The notes: a model not told the origin generated them from the sequence alone. Shown: positions 32,358-45,197, counted from the first letter of the stretch. The stretch is DNA of 64,000 nt from Zopfochytrium polystomum (GCA_025765615.1 JAIVFJ010000095.1:1-64000), one strand, 5' to 3'. Translations and numbers: made by a program.

Positions 32358-32846
32358 CGGGCGAGCTTCTATGTTCCTGCTCAACGGTGCGCCTATTGTG
32401 CGTGCGCAAGGGGCCACTGGAGAGGTGGTGGCCGTGTGCAATAAGAAAAAGAGAAATAAAAGAGATGGCCTCGTCGTTTATAAACTCTTTGTGCGCTCAG
32501 TTGGTATTTACTGCAGATCGCCTGTTCACCGCACACTGCAGTCGTCGTGCGTGGCTATCCGTGTCAATGATCCTGAGCCTGCAATCGGACGGTGGGTCCA
32601 ACAACAAGTGATTGTCGACCGTACTCCCGCTCATAGCGATCCCACACCTGCCGGCGAGTCAACCGCTCTCGAAGATCGCCGTCAATTACACACGGCGACG
32701 GCTCGCAGCATCGCAAAATAGATGTGGAGCATCACTTGACCATTGCCCGCCACACACAGATTCTCAATTCAACACAAATTCTCATAAATTACTCAATTAT
32801 TCGGGTGGCAGTCGGACCGCGCGACAACGACCAGCCGACGGCGACC
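32358..32846. other. Spacer upstream of SPT6
   Basis: No gene seen. It contains the 3' region of the small membrane protein (AATAAA-like GAAATAAAAG near 32,454) and the SPT6 promoter region. Confidence 0.5.
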
Positions 32847-35800
32847 ATGTCAGAGGATTCAGCCTCGTCGCCGCTGCCAGACAGGAGGCGGAGGGACGAC
32901 GAGGACGACGACGACGGCGGCGGCGGCAGCGATGGCCGCGACAACGACCGATCCTCCGACGTTGACGGCAGCAACAGCGACGGCGACGGTGATGCGCGTC
33001 GGCGGCGGGGCGCGGACGACGCCGCCGGGGGCGGCAGCGACAGCGACGGCGCGGGCGGCGGCGGTGGCGGCAGCTCCGAGCGTCGAAAAAAGCGCTCGAA
33101 AAAAGTGCGGGCTTGTTGCCACTCTGCTCCGGACCCTCATCGCACAACACCCCCACCCACCCCACCCACCCCCCACCCCCATCCCCTGCGACTTCTTCCA
33201 CCTTCGATCCACACGCCTCTTCCCTTCTTCTTACCTTTCGCCATTCCTATCTTTGCGCTTGGCTCCGCGATCGAGCTTCAATCTGTTCCTCCCTAACATC
33301 AGGCCCGCAATCCTCACACAGAAGCACGTGAAGGACTCGGATGACGATGACGATGAAGACGACTCCTCCGAGGAAGATCTGGACGAGGAGATGACCGAGG
33401 CCGACAAGCAGTTCATCGTCGATGACGAGGAGGAGGAAGCGGCCGCGTCTTCGGACGACGATCGGCGCGAAGCGGAGCGGCGACGAAAGAAGAGAAGAAA
33501 GCGCGTCGCCGAGGAGACCCTGGACGACGAGGACCTCGAACTGATCAGCGAAAACTATGGAAGGCCGAGGAAGGAGGTGGCGTATATCGAAACCACTACC
33601 GCAGTTGGTAGTGTATTGTCATATTGAACAGCCTTGCTTTCTTCCACAGACAACGAAGCGGCTCAGGAAGAAAGGCGCGAACGAGCCGCGCGGTGTTGAG
33701 ACGCAGTCGTCAAACCTTGCAGACATGTTCGATCAAGGGGAGGATGAGGACCTGGAAGAGGTGGACGAGAGGCGGGCACCCAAGAGTCGAGCCTACGACG
33801 ATGAAATTTCCGAGTCGGACGCAGAGTCAGACTTCATTATCGACGACGAGGTGGGCGAAGACGAGGACGCCATTCGAGACAAGCGACGTGAGAAGCGGCG
33901 GCAAAAGGAGCGGGTGAATTTGGGGGCAGCAGTACGGTATATCTGACGAGTAAGTTGTTTCGGCGACCGCTCGCGTTTGTCTCAGCTGAGCGTTGCGCAG
34001 TGCCTGGTCAAAAATCGAGGAGCTGTTTGACGACAGTGAGTACCTCAAATATCTCAAGCTGGTAAGCGGCCAAGAAATTCCTTGAGTGGCGGCCTTCTTG
34101 ACAATTGGAAAAACAGGACGACACAGCAACGGACTTGAAGTACCCGTCTGAAGCCGACGGCGCATCAAAGAAAAAGACTACACGCATCACAGAGGTATCT
34201 TGGAAATAGCAACGCGTCAATCGTCATAGTAAACGTTTCCCGTCAGCTGTACGAGCCAAGTGAAATCGCTGAGAAAATGCTGTCAGAGGGAGACGAAGCC
34301 ATTCGCATTCGCGATATTCCCGAGAGACTTCAGGTTATTTCAATGCTATGAGTGCTCAAACCGGTTTTAACGCGACAGCTCTTTCCTGCTGCCAGCTCCG
34401 CGGTGAGCATCCTCAACTCACGAAAGACGAAATACGTAAGGAGGCGCATTTCATCGTTCAGAAACTTGTCGACGCGGAGGAGCAGGAGAGCGAGCGGCTT
34501 GTTTCTTTCCTCAAAGGCGAAAAAGCCAAAGACGGTGGACGTGGCGTAAACACTCCCGCCTACGATCGTGCTGAAAAGGCATTGACGTACCACGACGAGA
34601 AGCTACACAAGTGGAAGCGCATGGATGTCTTCACTGATACCGTTGCAAAGATTCTCGAATTCTTCAACCACAACAACTTTGAAGTTCCGTTCCTCATCAG
34701 CCACCGAAAGGACTACTTTGCCGAACTCCTCGATCGCACGGACCTGTGGAAAATTCACGATCTGGACACTTATTATCACTCTCTCACAGCGAAGAAAGTC
34801 AATTTGAAAGGCTTGCTTCAGGATTTGAGAGTAGTGTCCGAGGCGGCACTGAGAGATCGATACCCCGATCGCCTTATTGACGATGCAAAAAGCTTCGAAG
34901 ACGCTCAGGACATCATGGGCTACCTGCATTTGCACTATGGGACGGACCTCCAGAGGGTGGAAGATTCTCGTAGGCGAACAGTCAAGCGAGTGATCAAGAG
35001 GTCTCCTTTCGAAGACGCCCGAAGAGCGGGAATCGACCAGTTCGTAAAGGTAGGCCGGCAGGTTTAATCATCCCGCAGAATACATTCTAACCTTCCCCCT
35101 CCAAAAAAAATCATCGCCCACGCGCTTGACAATCGTCCAACTCATAAAGCTTTTCAATGTCGACGTCAAAGCGTTTGTCCGAAGCTTGACAACTCAAGAT
35201 TCAGATTATGTGGTGGAAGACACGAAGGAGGACCCACTCGCTGCTGCTGAGCGGTTTGTTGTTGACAGGTCCGCCTTTTCCACTGCCGAAAAAGTTCTTG
35301 AAGGTTAGTACGCGAGATCGAAGCCACAGTTTTACTTTTCGCTAAACGCGTGCGTCCAGCCGGCCGCATGATGCTTGCACAAGAAATCGCTGCAGACCCT
35401 GTGCTGCGCAAGTTCATTCGTCGAATTTACCATGACGATGCGGTCGTCACAGTGACGCCTACTGAGAAAGGGAAACGCGAAATTCAGTACCTCCACCCGT
35501 ATTATGTGAGCATGTTCTGGTTACTACTCTCCTCCACTAACTTTTGGAATTTTCTTCCGATTAGCCTTTTAAATACATGACGAAAAAACCGGTGTTCACC
35601 TTTGAAGATGCACGTTTCTTGCAAATGAGTGCGGCCGAAGCCGCTGGCTTGATCGAAATATCAGTGCGCGTGGAAGACGAAGACCGCCTTGTTGCGGATA
35701 TTGTTAAGAACATTACGAACGACTACGCCAACGAGTACGCGGAGCGGTGGAACGACGAGAGGGGCCGACTTGCCACGAAGGCTGCTCGTGAAATCATTTT

Positions 35801-38800
35801 TCCACAAATGTCTAAATGGCTAAAGGAAAAGTTGGCGTCCAACGCTGCCGAATGGCTTTCAGAACAATGCCGACTCAACTTGGAGCACGTAGGTTTCTTT
35901 TCCCACATCCGAAAGTCGCCTGAGCCAAATCCTTCCAATGTAGCGAATCGATGTTGCTCCCTTCAAGCCTGAGGGCAAACGCGCGGAGGACGACTACTAT
36001 GACGACGACGGTGACTCTGACGTCAAAAACTTGGCCCGCGTCATGGCGATTTCTTGGGGCGACGGCGAGCGCGACTCGGCCACGCTCGTAATTTGCCTCG
36101 ACGAGCGCGGACTCGTGGTGGAGGACGCAAAGTTGAAGCTCAACTGGATGCACGACCGCGACCGCAAGATCGACGATCTCAACAAGATTCTGGTCAAGAT
36201 GCGCGAGTTCCGCCCAGACATTGTCGTCGTCGCGGGTTGGACCCTCGCGACGAGCCGCTTGATGAACGAAATCGCGACCATTGTCCAAAGGATCAACGAC
36301 GACGACGATTTGGGCGGAATCCGCCGCCGCGACCGCGGCCGCAGGATCCACCCCCCGGAGCTCGTCATGATTGACGACGACGTTGCGCGAATGAAGATGG
36401 CGTCGGTGCGGTTTGCAAAAGAGTTTCCTGAATCGTTCCCTCCGTTGGCTCGCTACTGTGTTTCGTTGGGACGGAAAGTTCAGGACACGACGATGGAGTA
36501 CGCTTCGCTGTTCAACCCAGACGACGAGATCAAACTTTTGCGTGTGCATCCTCTGCAAGACTTGGTTCGTTCTTGCTTTTCAAACTGCGTGGCGTCGCAT
36601 TCTTTGTTCTAACACCTCTTATCCGCGTGCATCCCCTCAGCTGAGCGAAGAGAAGCTAAAGTCGGCGTTCGAGCGTGCATTCATTAATATTGTTAACTTC
36701 AAGTAGGACCATCTGCTGCTGGGAATTCTTTCTTACCAACTCCTTTTTTTTTTAAGCGGTGTGGATATTAATGAGGCTGCGTTGTATCCCCATCGCTCTC
36801 ATACCTTGCAGTTTGTCAGCGGGTTGGGACCACGGAAAGCGAAGGCTTTGCTTACAGGCATAACAAAGCAATCCTCCCGTCCGTTGAAGGTCAAAGAGAA
36901 CCCTAACCGTAACCCAACAAGACTGGTCAGTTGGTTAAATCCTTCCAATTTGAAATGCTTACGCTAAATCACCGCATATTTTCGCTAGGCTGGAATGCTC
37001 AACAGCAGAAACGACCTCGTCTTGTTCGAGCTCCTCACCTGGAAAGTCTTCCTGAACTCTGCCTCCTTCCTCCGCGTCCGCCGAAAGTACTTTTTGGAGT
37101 TTAACCGCGCGGCGGACCACGACATTCTCGACGACACGCGGATTCACCCCGAAGACTACGACTTGGCGCGCAAAATGGCGGCCGACGCGCTGGAGCTCGA
37201 TGACTTTCTTGACAACGAGGAGAGCGACAGTCAGAATGTGTACGAGCTTATGACGACCAAGCCGGGAAAGCTAGATGACCTGCTACTGGACGATTACGCC
37301 GTGGAGCTGGAACGCAGCAATAATACGAAGAAGCGGTGAGTAGCTCAGCGTTTCACGTTTAATCGCTCAATATCCATCGTAATGCGATGCCAAATTTTTG
37401 ATTTCCTTTTCTTTTCAGAATCACACTGAACGAAATCAAAGACGAACTAAAAGCGCCGTACCGCGACCGAAGGCGGCGATTCGCCTCGATGACGTACCGC
37501 GAGATGTTTACGATGCTGTCGACGGAAACGGACGAGACGCTCCGCCCGGGGACGGTGGTGTCGTGCAAGGTGATCAAAGTGCTGGACCGGCTGTGCCGGA
37601 TCCGGCTGAACAGCGGGCTGGAGGGCATCATCCACGTGTCGAACCTTCCCGGGCGGCCGCACACGGCGGTTGGCGCCGTGTCGGAGAACCAGATGATCGA
37701 GGCGGCGGTCAAGAGCGTCGACATTGAGCAGAAGCAGGTCGAGCTGGACGCGCGGCCCGAGGTGGTCAGCCGCGATTGGATGAAGGAGATTGCGCGGTCG
37801 ACAAGGGACGAGTACTTTGACGAGGTGCGGGAGGAGGAAGATCGTGAGCGACGACCCGGTATGTCTTTTTTTCTTTTTTTTTTTTTTTCTTATTCGTTCC
37901 CTTGGTCGTTTCTGTTTCCTTTGCCTTGATGGCGCGGATGGTGTTTTGACGGGCACGTACGCCGTAGTCCCCCGCGTTGTGAAGCAAAAGCAAACGCGCG
38001 TCGTCAACCATCCGTTTTGGCGAAACTGCACGTTCCAGGAAGCGATCGACGAGCTGTCGAAACGCGAGCACAAGAACGGCTCCATCATTATCCGCCCCTC
38101 GACAAAAGGAAACAACCACCTCAGCATCACGTGGAAGATTGACACGGACTTGTTTCAGCATATCGGTGAGTGCCCTCCGTTTTGACCCCCGATGTTTTCT
38201 GTTAAGCCCCCCATTTCCTGACTGTTCCTTCAATTCACAAAAAAAAAAATTAAAAAAAAAACAACAACAACAACAACTATCAGACGTGCTGGAGAGCAAC
38301 AAGGAGAACGAGTGGAGCCTGGGGAAGACGCTGACGATCGAAGGACGCAAGTTTGACGACTTGGACGAAATCATTGCAACGTACATTGAACCGCTCTTCC
38401 GCAACTTTGTCGAGGCCATGAGTCATCCAAAGTTCCGCAAGTCGGACCTGAAGGACATGTGTACGTTTTGGTGTTTGCTTGTTTTTTTTTTTTTTTCTTT
38501 TTTTTTCTCTTCTTTTTTTTGGGCCCCATTCCACTCACGATTACGAAATACACAGTCCGCTGGGTCGACGGCCAAGTGATCGCGCAAAAGCGGTCGTCCT
38601 ACGGCGTGATCATCTGCGCGGAAAAGCCCGGGCGGCTGTTCCTCGTGTTCCAGCACCTGGGCAGCAAGCCGCGGCACGAGTACATCAACGTGGTGCCCGA
38701 AGGGTTCTCGTTCCGCAACGTCGTGTACAAGAAGCTGGACCTGGTGTTCAACGGGTTCAAGAAGGCCGAGGCCGCAAAGGCGAGCGAGGCGCAGAAGCGC

Positions 38801-39328
38801 GCCGGGCCGTCGTCGGCGTCCGGGTCCGGGTCCGGCCACGGCGGAGGCTCGGCGTCGTTGCCGCCGAGGCCGACCGCGCAGCCGCAGCAGCAGGGCCACG
38901 CGGGGTATTATGGACGGCCGCAGCAGGTTCCGGCGTGGTGAGTTCGTTTGTTTCCTCTTCTTTTTTTTTAAAATTTTTTTTTCCGTCGTCTTCTTCGTCT
39001 TCTTCGTCTAACAAAAGAAGAAAAAAAAAAACACTCTCTCTTACAACAATAACAATAACAACAACAACAACAACAACAAACACCAAGGCAACGCGTCCCG
39101 ACGGCGGCGGCCATGCAGCCGATGCAGGCGGTTCCGATGGCGATGGGGATGGGGGCGATGGGCGTCGGGCCGATGCAGATGCCCGGGGGGGTGGCGGCTG
39201 TGGCGGGGATGGGCATGGGTGGTGTTCCCGGCGGCGTCGGCGGCGGCGGGATGATGCGGCCGCCGCCGGGCATGATGCCGTACCCGCCGCAGGCGCGGGG
39301 AGGCGTGCGGCCGCCGTTTCCGCGCTGA
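32847..39328 (+). CDS. SPT6: Transcription elongation factor Spt6
   Basis: Nineteen exons were read by splice phase: 32847-33104, 33322-33576, 33650-33949, 34001-34061, 34117-34194, 34247-34333, 34396-35049, 35150-35303, 35360-35505, 35565-35888, 35944-36564, 36641-36702, 36757-36925, 36989-37335, 37419-37858, 37968-38165, 38284-38460, 38556-38937 and 39088-39328. The order is an acidic N-terminus (DDDEDD, EEDLDEE), a helix-turn-helix and Tex-like core, the YqgF/RNase H-like fold (RVMAISWGDGERD...DIVVVAGW), HhH (FVSGLGPRKAKALL), a death-like domain (ARKMAADALELDD), S1 (PGTVVSCKVIKVLDRLCRIRL), and tandem SH2 (HPFWRNCTFQEAIDEL, GSIIIRPS), with a Met/Gly/Pro tail. Spt6 is a nuclear histone chaperone that binds RNA polymerase II through its SH2 pair. 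One base too many in the GGGGG at 33922-33926 breaks the frame before YGISD. Confidence 0.95.
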
Positions 39329-39789
39329 AGGGAGGTGCGGGTTGTTGTGGTTGGTTGTGGTTGGTTGTGATTAAAGTTGAGCAGGAGGAGGGGAAGGTGG
39401 GGGGGGTTGGAGGTGGAGTGTGTTACCGTTTGAAGGGGGAAGGTGGAAGCGTCAAAGTGGTTTTTTGTTTCAAACCTTCTGAAATGAAGAAGAAAGGAAA
39501 GGAAACAATGTTGCAACACGTAATAAATAGTTACAAACAAACAAACAAAGAGGGGGAAAAACAAAAAAAGGTAATGCTGGCTCGACGGTGGCAACTGCTT
39601 GTTATTTTTTCAGGTATGAGAAGAATTTCAAACAAGTTTTTCTTTTTTTTTTTTTTTTTTTTTTTGGTTTTGGGTAAAGCAATAATGATAGATAGCAAGA
39701 CGAGTGGCACGGGTTCGGACCAGCAAACAAGCAACCGTGAATCCTCCACAAGCGAAACTTTTTTCCCTCGGTGGAACTCTCCACTTCCT
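39329..39789. other. Spacer between convergent SPT6 and peroxiredoxin genes
   Basis: 3' regions of both genes, with AATAAA at about 39,522 for SPT6 and a long T-run at about 39,640-39,665. Nothing coding. Confidence 0.5.
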
Positions 39790-40330
39790 TCAAAGCCGCG
39801 CGCGAACAACCGTCTCCTCTCCCTCTCCGATCCTCTCGAGACCACCACCACCGCGCTCCAGCGCCCTCGCGGCCTCGACGTAATCACACACGTCCGCCGC
39901 GTTCCTCGCCGTCTTGCGCCAGCGCACGCGTCCGTCCGGGGCGACGGCGACGCCGCCAGAGTTCTGCCAGCGCCAGCTGCCGCGGCCGGTGTGGGTGAGG
40001 GTGATGCCTTCGGCGCGGTGGAGGGCGCCGAGGGCGCGGAGGACGGAGGGCCCAAAGAGGCCCGAGAGGGGGAGCGTGCCGATGCCGAAGCGAGCCTGGT
40101 GTGTGGTGTTGGTGAGTGTGTGTGTGTGTGTGTGGTTTGTTTTGGTGGGTTAGGGTTGTGGGGGGCGGGGGTGGGTGACTCACGTAGAGGGCGCGTTGCG
40201 GGTCGGCGATGAGCTTGGCGGTGGGGAGGAGGGCGGGGCCGCTAGAAGAAGGAAATCGGGGTGAGCAAGCAAGAAACGCGTGCAGTGCTACGCACGCACG
40301 CACACACACACGCAGAGATATTCACACACA

Positions 40331-40382
<52 letters not shown>

Positions 40383-40903
40383 ACTCTCCCTCTCTCCACT
40401 CCCCCTCACTCATCTCCCGCATCATCCATCCCATTTTCTCCCATCCAAACTCACCCAATCCTCCTCCACCACGCGTCGGTCTCGCTCCACTCGGAATGCT
40501 GGACGACGACGATCTGGACGCTCTTTCCGCGGGCGGCGGCGTCGGCGGCGACTTGGGCGAGGGTGCGGACCTCCTTTTCGGCAAAGGGGCAGCCGCAGTG
40601 GCGAACAAAGGCGACGAGGGTACCGAGGGCGGGGGTGGGCGGGGAGTAGTGGACGCCCGGGAGGGGCGGGGCGCTGTCGCCGACGGCGAGGGGCGGGGCG
40701 AGGGGCTCGGGCGGGGCGGGGGAGGGCAGGAGGGAGTAGATGTCGGCGACGAGGGAGGAGGAGGAGGATGTCGACGGGGACGACGGAGACGACGGGGACG
40801 ACTGGGACGGAGAGGAGGAGGAGGACGACGACGACGACGACGACGACGGCAACGGGAACGGTGCTGCCGCCGCCGCCGCCGAGGCCGCTGCCGCTCGCGA
40901 CAT
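39790..40903 (-). CDS. Peroxiredoxin-like 2 / AhpC-TSA antioxidant family protein
   Basis: Exons 40455-40903, 40184-40241 and 39790-40095 join in phase (GT-AG borders checked). After an Ala/Ser-rich N-terminus of about 45 residues, the thioredoxin-like fold starts: LGTLVAFVRHCGCPFAEKEVRTLAQ, then VQIVVVQHSEW, then LIADPQRALYARFGIG (the conserved 'DP...Y...G' of the AAED1/PRXL2 family), and a C-terminal sheet GVAVAPDGRVRW. Family members usually have Cys-x-x-Cys after the FVRH; here the pair is shifted to HCGCPFAE, so the resolving cysteine may differ. Role by family: redox/antioxidant, cytosolic. The second intron contains a (CA)n tract at about 40,322-40,380. An upstream in-frame Met at 41,044 is less likely because the sequence before 40,903 is lysine/asparagine repeat. 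Confidence 0.8.
40322..40380. repeat. (CA)n microsatellite in intron
   Basis: About 29 uninterrupted CA units inside the first intron of the peroxiredoxin-like gene. Confidence 0.95.
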
Positions 40904-41689
40904 CTTCTGGTTACTTTTTTTTTGATTTGCGGTTAATTTTTTGTTTTTGATTTTCGTTTTTCGTTTTTGTTGTTCGTTCTGTTGTTCGTTTTTGTTTTTG
41001 TTTTTCGTTTTTGTTTTGCTTGTTTCCTGTGTGTGTGCGGGCATTTGTGGTCTTTGTGCTTTGACTTGCGAACCGAGCGCAGACAGGCTGCGACATGGAG
41101 CCAGACAGAGAGACAGACAGACAGACAGACTGAAGATGAGAGAGAGACGCGAAAACGCTTTATTATTTATTTTTTTTAGCCGAAACGGACCTGCTTCAAA
41201 TCAAGCCCCTTGCATTTTTCGTGTGCCCCGAGAACTAACAACGATTGAGTCACTCCACGTCACGCAAACTTGAGAAAAAAGACACCCCGTGACCCCCCCC
41301 CGTTGATGTGTCAGTGTTTGTGACTCTAGCTCAGATTTGTTTCCAGCCACTGAATGGTCTAACAAAAAGACTAGGTATGGAAGTAATGGAACTTTGGGAT
41401 AGGTAGGAATTTCCAAAAAACAAATGCAGTTGCAGGACTCGGGACGGGGCTATGTGTGCAAACTGGAAGGAATCCCTGGCAACCAATGAGCACTTCAACA
41501 AAGTCGCTGTTGGCGCCAGGGCCTTACAAAGCGTCCTCTTCCCAAAATGGACGCTCCTGCTAAACAAAAAAACAAAGGGAGAAACTGAATTTTTTCCTTT
41601 TTGTGTGGGAGCCTGCCTGCCGCTTCTTTGTCTGATTCAGTTTGTTAAACGGAATGTTCTGTTGAAGTTGCAGTGTAGAAGGCGATGTT
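40904..41689. other. Spacer, no gene seen
   Basis: Starts with GTTTTT-type repeats (promoter side of the peroxiredoxin gene), then an AGAC repeat near 41,103-41,130. The rest, to the repeat at 41,690, has only short open frames without recognisable products. Confidence 0.45.
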
Positions 41690-43800
41690 GTGAGTGGAGG
41701 CAGCATCGCAAGAAGGTTGAAGGGTCGAGGAACCAAGGCTTGAATTGAGAACTTGTACAAGGGAGTGGGTGTCGCAAGTGACCAAGGGCACGTGGGCAAA
41801 GGGAGCTTGTTTTAGACAGGGACTGGCAAATTGGAGTGAGAGTGCCTCATTTTTTCAATAAGAAAACTCTGCCCAATTTATACTCCTGCAGGGAGGTTGA
41901 CCAGTTTTCCTGTTTTGCCTATCTGAACAAGTGTCACACTGCTTCAGGCAGCTACGCCTTGTTGGAGGAAATGAGCACGTATGTCAATGTGTTTTGTGCG
42001 AGCATGTGTGAGAGGGTTGAGCACTAGTGCGATTGCAGATTGATTGTCCTCAAGGATTGGTAGTGGCTGCTGTGCGGGGAGTTGCAACTCTGATAATACG
42101 GCTAAGAGCCATTGTGCTTCTTGGAAGGCTTCAGAAAGTGAGTAGTATTCTGCTTCCGTGGAGGATAGCGATACTCGATGTTGTTTGCGTGAGACCCAAG
42201 AGACGGCAGCGCCCATGATTCCCAGACCTTGCGCTTGTCCATGAGAGAGTGAAGCTCCTCAAGTTCAGATGCAGTCCATTCTTCATTATACTCGTATGCG
42301 TGGGCTTCCTTGTGGGAACGTGGCACTGGTGGGAGTTGTGATTGGTGGATTGGTTCTTTAGGGAATCACTTTGGAAAGCGTGGCTCTGATTTAGCTGATG
42401 CAAGGTATAGTTGCAAGAGATGGGGAGTGACTGTTCGATTTGCAAGTAGCTTGCGAAGTCCACTTGGTGCATCTTTGCTGTTGACAATGACAGATGGTGG
42501 AAGTGGTGATTCAATGACCGGTTCCGGTTCAGTGTTGATGGATGCTGCTACATGGTCTGCCGTTGGAGCTAGGCTCTCTTCAGGTTCGTCTTCATCTTCG
42601 CCCAGGACAACAGCAAATGTGTCAGGGTTCCAACCATAGTCGTCATCATCATTATCGTCTTCCATATCTTGGGGAAGAGTTAAAGGTTGATTTGAGGTGT
42701 TTGTTGATGATGGTGGCGGCTGTCCCCCCCTGGAAGCCTGGCGCAGTTGCTGGTGAGACGAGGGAGGGAGCACTGTCAGGAGGAGAGTTGGATAATCGAC
42801 GGTAAGAGTCAAGTGGTGGCTTGACAGGCTCAAAAGAAGGAGAGTCGTCAGTTTCAGGAAAATCCGTAAAATCATCAGAGAGAGAAGTTAAGAAATCAGA
42901 ATTAAGATTGAAACTTAGCGTTGCTGCAGACAAGGCCAGGAAAGATATGCTCATGCAGGTTATGGTGGCTTGTCCCAAGAATGGTATTGCATTGCACGTA
43001 GTGATGATTCTGTCGCAAGAGAAAACCAGTAGCTGGAAAAATTTGGAGGAGTTGCTTGACAGTCCGGCAGTGACAAATAGTGACTCTAGGAGTTGTTTGA
43101 TGCTCTACTTGATGGAGAAATGGTCCAGGATAGATCATGTGTGTTGCATGCAATGCTTGTTGCAAGCTGGTTGATGGACGGAAAATTCTGAAATCGGAAT
43201 AGCAGGTTGGCAGTGTTGAATAGCGACTGTGTGCCAAATTTCAGGCCGAGAATCGACGTTTTGGAGGTGTTTTCCCTTGGGGAGTGTTGGAGAACGGAAA
43301 TAGAGAGAACTAAGAGCAATTTGGTGTCCAGCAGGGGTGACTTGTCACGCAAGAAAGGACAAAATGGTGGTTGGAGGTAGTGGTAGTTCGACTTTTTGGA
43401 CCCCTTATCAAAATCTTGTAGCTCCTGCTGTGGGTGTTGTAGCGGGGCGCGTTAGATATCAATGAAAAGAACAGAAGCAGGAGAATACAGTTATGCAAGG
43501 GCATCGTCCGATCGCTTCTCCCCGTTGCAACAATGTCACTCAAAGTTGAGGAAGCGTTTTTGACTTTGGCGATCAATCAAATTTCGTAGAGACAACGTAG
43601 AGAGCTCCGTAACAGTTTGTTGGAAAGAGGACATTCAAGGCTTTCGAATGCATTATAGCAAGCCCAGATTGAATGACAGGGTCGGCCGGGAGAGGGTGTT
43701 GAAAATTTTCGGCCTCCCAAACGAAATGGTTTCTAAAGTTGAGATATGCTGATTCGGTTTGTTGGAGGTAGTAGAAAGTGTTTTTCAGAGCTAGAATCTG
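41690..43800 (-). mobile_element. Internally deleted Ty1/copia element body
   Basis: Read on the minus strand from the LTR at 43,835: a degraded leader, an acidic integrase-RT linker (SDDFTDFPETDDS, then PQDMEDDNDDDDYGWNPDTFAVVLGEDEDEPEES), the RT start (KEAHAYEYNEEWTASELEELHSLMDKR), then directly the RNase H domain (VSWVSRKQHRVSLSSTEAEYYSLSEA...LEDNQSAIALVLNPLTHARTKHIDI). Nearly all of the RT is missing at about 42,215, a clean internal deletion. Gag and integrase are not recognisable. 41,690-41,810 matches 27,955-28,050. The element cannot move by itself. Confidence 0.85.
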
Positions 43801-43834
43801 TGGTTGATGCAGCCAGATAGCTGGGACGCTGATG

Positions 43835-44247
43835 TGTAAACAGTCTACTCTGAGTGAGTGAGTGGAAGGAGTGAATGAAGTGGAGATGTGTGTTTGTGGG
43901 TGGTCCTTCTCCCCAACTTGGAGAGAAAGGAGAAAAACTCTGTTTTGAATTATTGGTATATGATGGTGATATACACGCTGTAATAGTTGCTAGGCAAGCG
44001 TGACTGGCACAGGGTAAAAACCTCTCCTATATTATCTGCTTGAGCAGAGGAGGAGGAAAACTGTTGACACTGGGTTTCCGTTCCACTTAATACTCGGAGT
44101 ATTTGTCATGAGCGCAAGCCAGCGCCCAGGTCTGCATTGGCAGTGGCTCGCTCTCCCATGGGCATCATGAGAACAATAACTGACAGTCACAATAGGTTCG
44201 GGTACGTCTTGTGCCTCTTGCTGCTAACCAGTCAGTTCCGCCTAACA
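43835..44247 (-). mobile_element. Copia LTR (copy B, inverted)
   Basis: 413 bp, reverse complement of the LTR at 28,058-28,469 (TGTAAACAG... CCTAACA on +). In minus orientation it precedes the deleted copia body, so it is the 5' LTR. Confidence 0.85.
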
Positions 44248-44383
44248 CCTCCCAGTGTTTGTCTGTTGCATTAACCATAACTTGGCCCAGCCATCCAACA
44301 GCAAACAATAATTCTGGTCAAGTTCAAACTGCTGGGAAATTCAAGCAGCCCACCAGCTCTTGCATGGGCTTCTCTATTTGTGG

Positions 44384-44957
44384 CTATTCACCACGCTTCT
44401 CCAGAACACACCCTGGCACCATCAGGATGGCGATAGCCTTGGCATCCTCCATCCCAAATCTGTGAGATGAGTTGCTCAATCGAATCTCCCCCTTCTCTCT
44501 GTCCTGCTGCACACTGATCCCAATGTAGCGCTCCAGCCTGCCCACATCACGCAGCTCAAAAGTAGCATTCAGGTGAGTCCAGAACTTCTCAAAAATTTGC
44601 CTTTGCCAAGGCATAATAGAATGTCAGATATCATCCACAAACAGTAGGGCTGCCATAAAATCTGGATCCCCTAGCTCCCCTTTAGGAAGAGGCAAGGGTT
44701 GTGCTTTGATTGTCAGAATCCATTCTCCTCCAACCACTTCCAAGCAGTCTTGTCGCAGATCCACCGAGCCTGTTTTGTCCCATACAGGGCCCTCTGTAAT
44801 AGGCAATAAAGCTTCTCCCCATTTGGCCTGAATACTTTGTATCCCGCTGGCTGTTCCATATAGACTTCCTCATCCTGAGTCCATTCAAGTAAGCTGCACG
44901 AATATCATTCTGGTGAATTTCCATATCAAACTCCAGAGCCAGAATGAGCATCAGCAA
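44384..44957 (-). mobile_element. Remnant of a second copia family (RT)
   Basis: Minus-strand pieces in shifting frames: LALEFDMEIHQNDIRAAYLNGL (RT block with DxxxAxLNG), LLFVDDI (catalytic VDD) and ELRDVGRLERYIGISVQQ. Stops and frameshifts separate them. Sequence differs from the copia copy at 41.7-43.8 kb, so it is another family. Confidence 0.75.
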
Positions 44958-45156
44958 AAAAGTTTACGCTTGCGCTGTTGGCATATTCCTCAAGTGTTTT
45001 CATATGCTTATCCAAAGAACTGGACCAATCGCTTTGCTGCAATTGCGGCCTTTGGCTGCGCCAACGACCGCGATCTCAACTTCACCACCACTACTAGTGC
45101 AGCGACTTCGTTGCTGCCATCACAAAGATTGGATCTCCGGCGCTACTTTTCTCTCC

Positions 45157-45197
<41 letters not shown>

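Noticed and set aside
36897..36917. Telomere-like AACCCTAACCGTAACCC inside SPT6
   Set aside because: It is coding sequence in frame in exon 13 (KENPNRNP) and not an exact repeat; coincidence.
38959..39594. Minus-strand 208-codon frame opposite the SPT6 3' end
   Set aside because: It is antisense to SPT6 exon 19 and homopolymer-rich introns; no domain.
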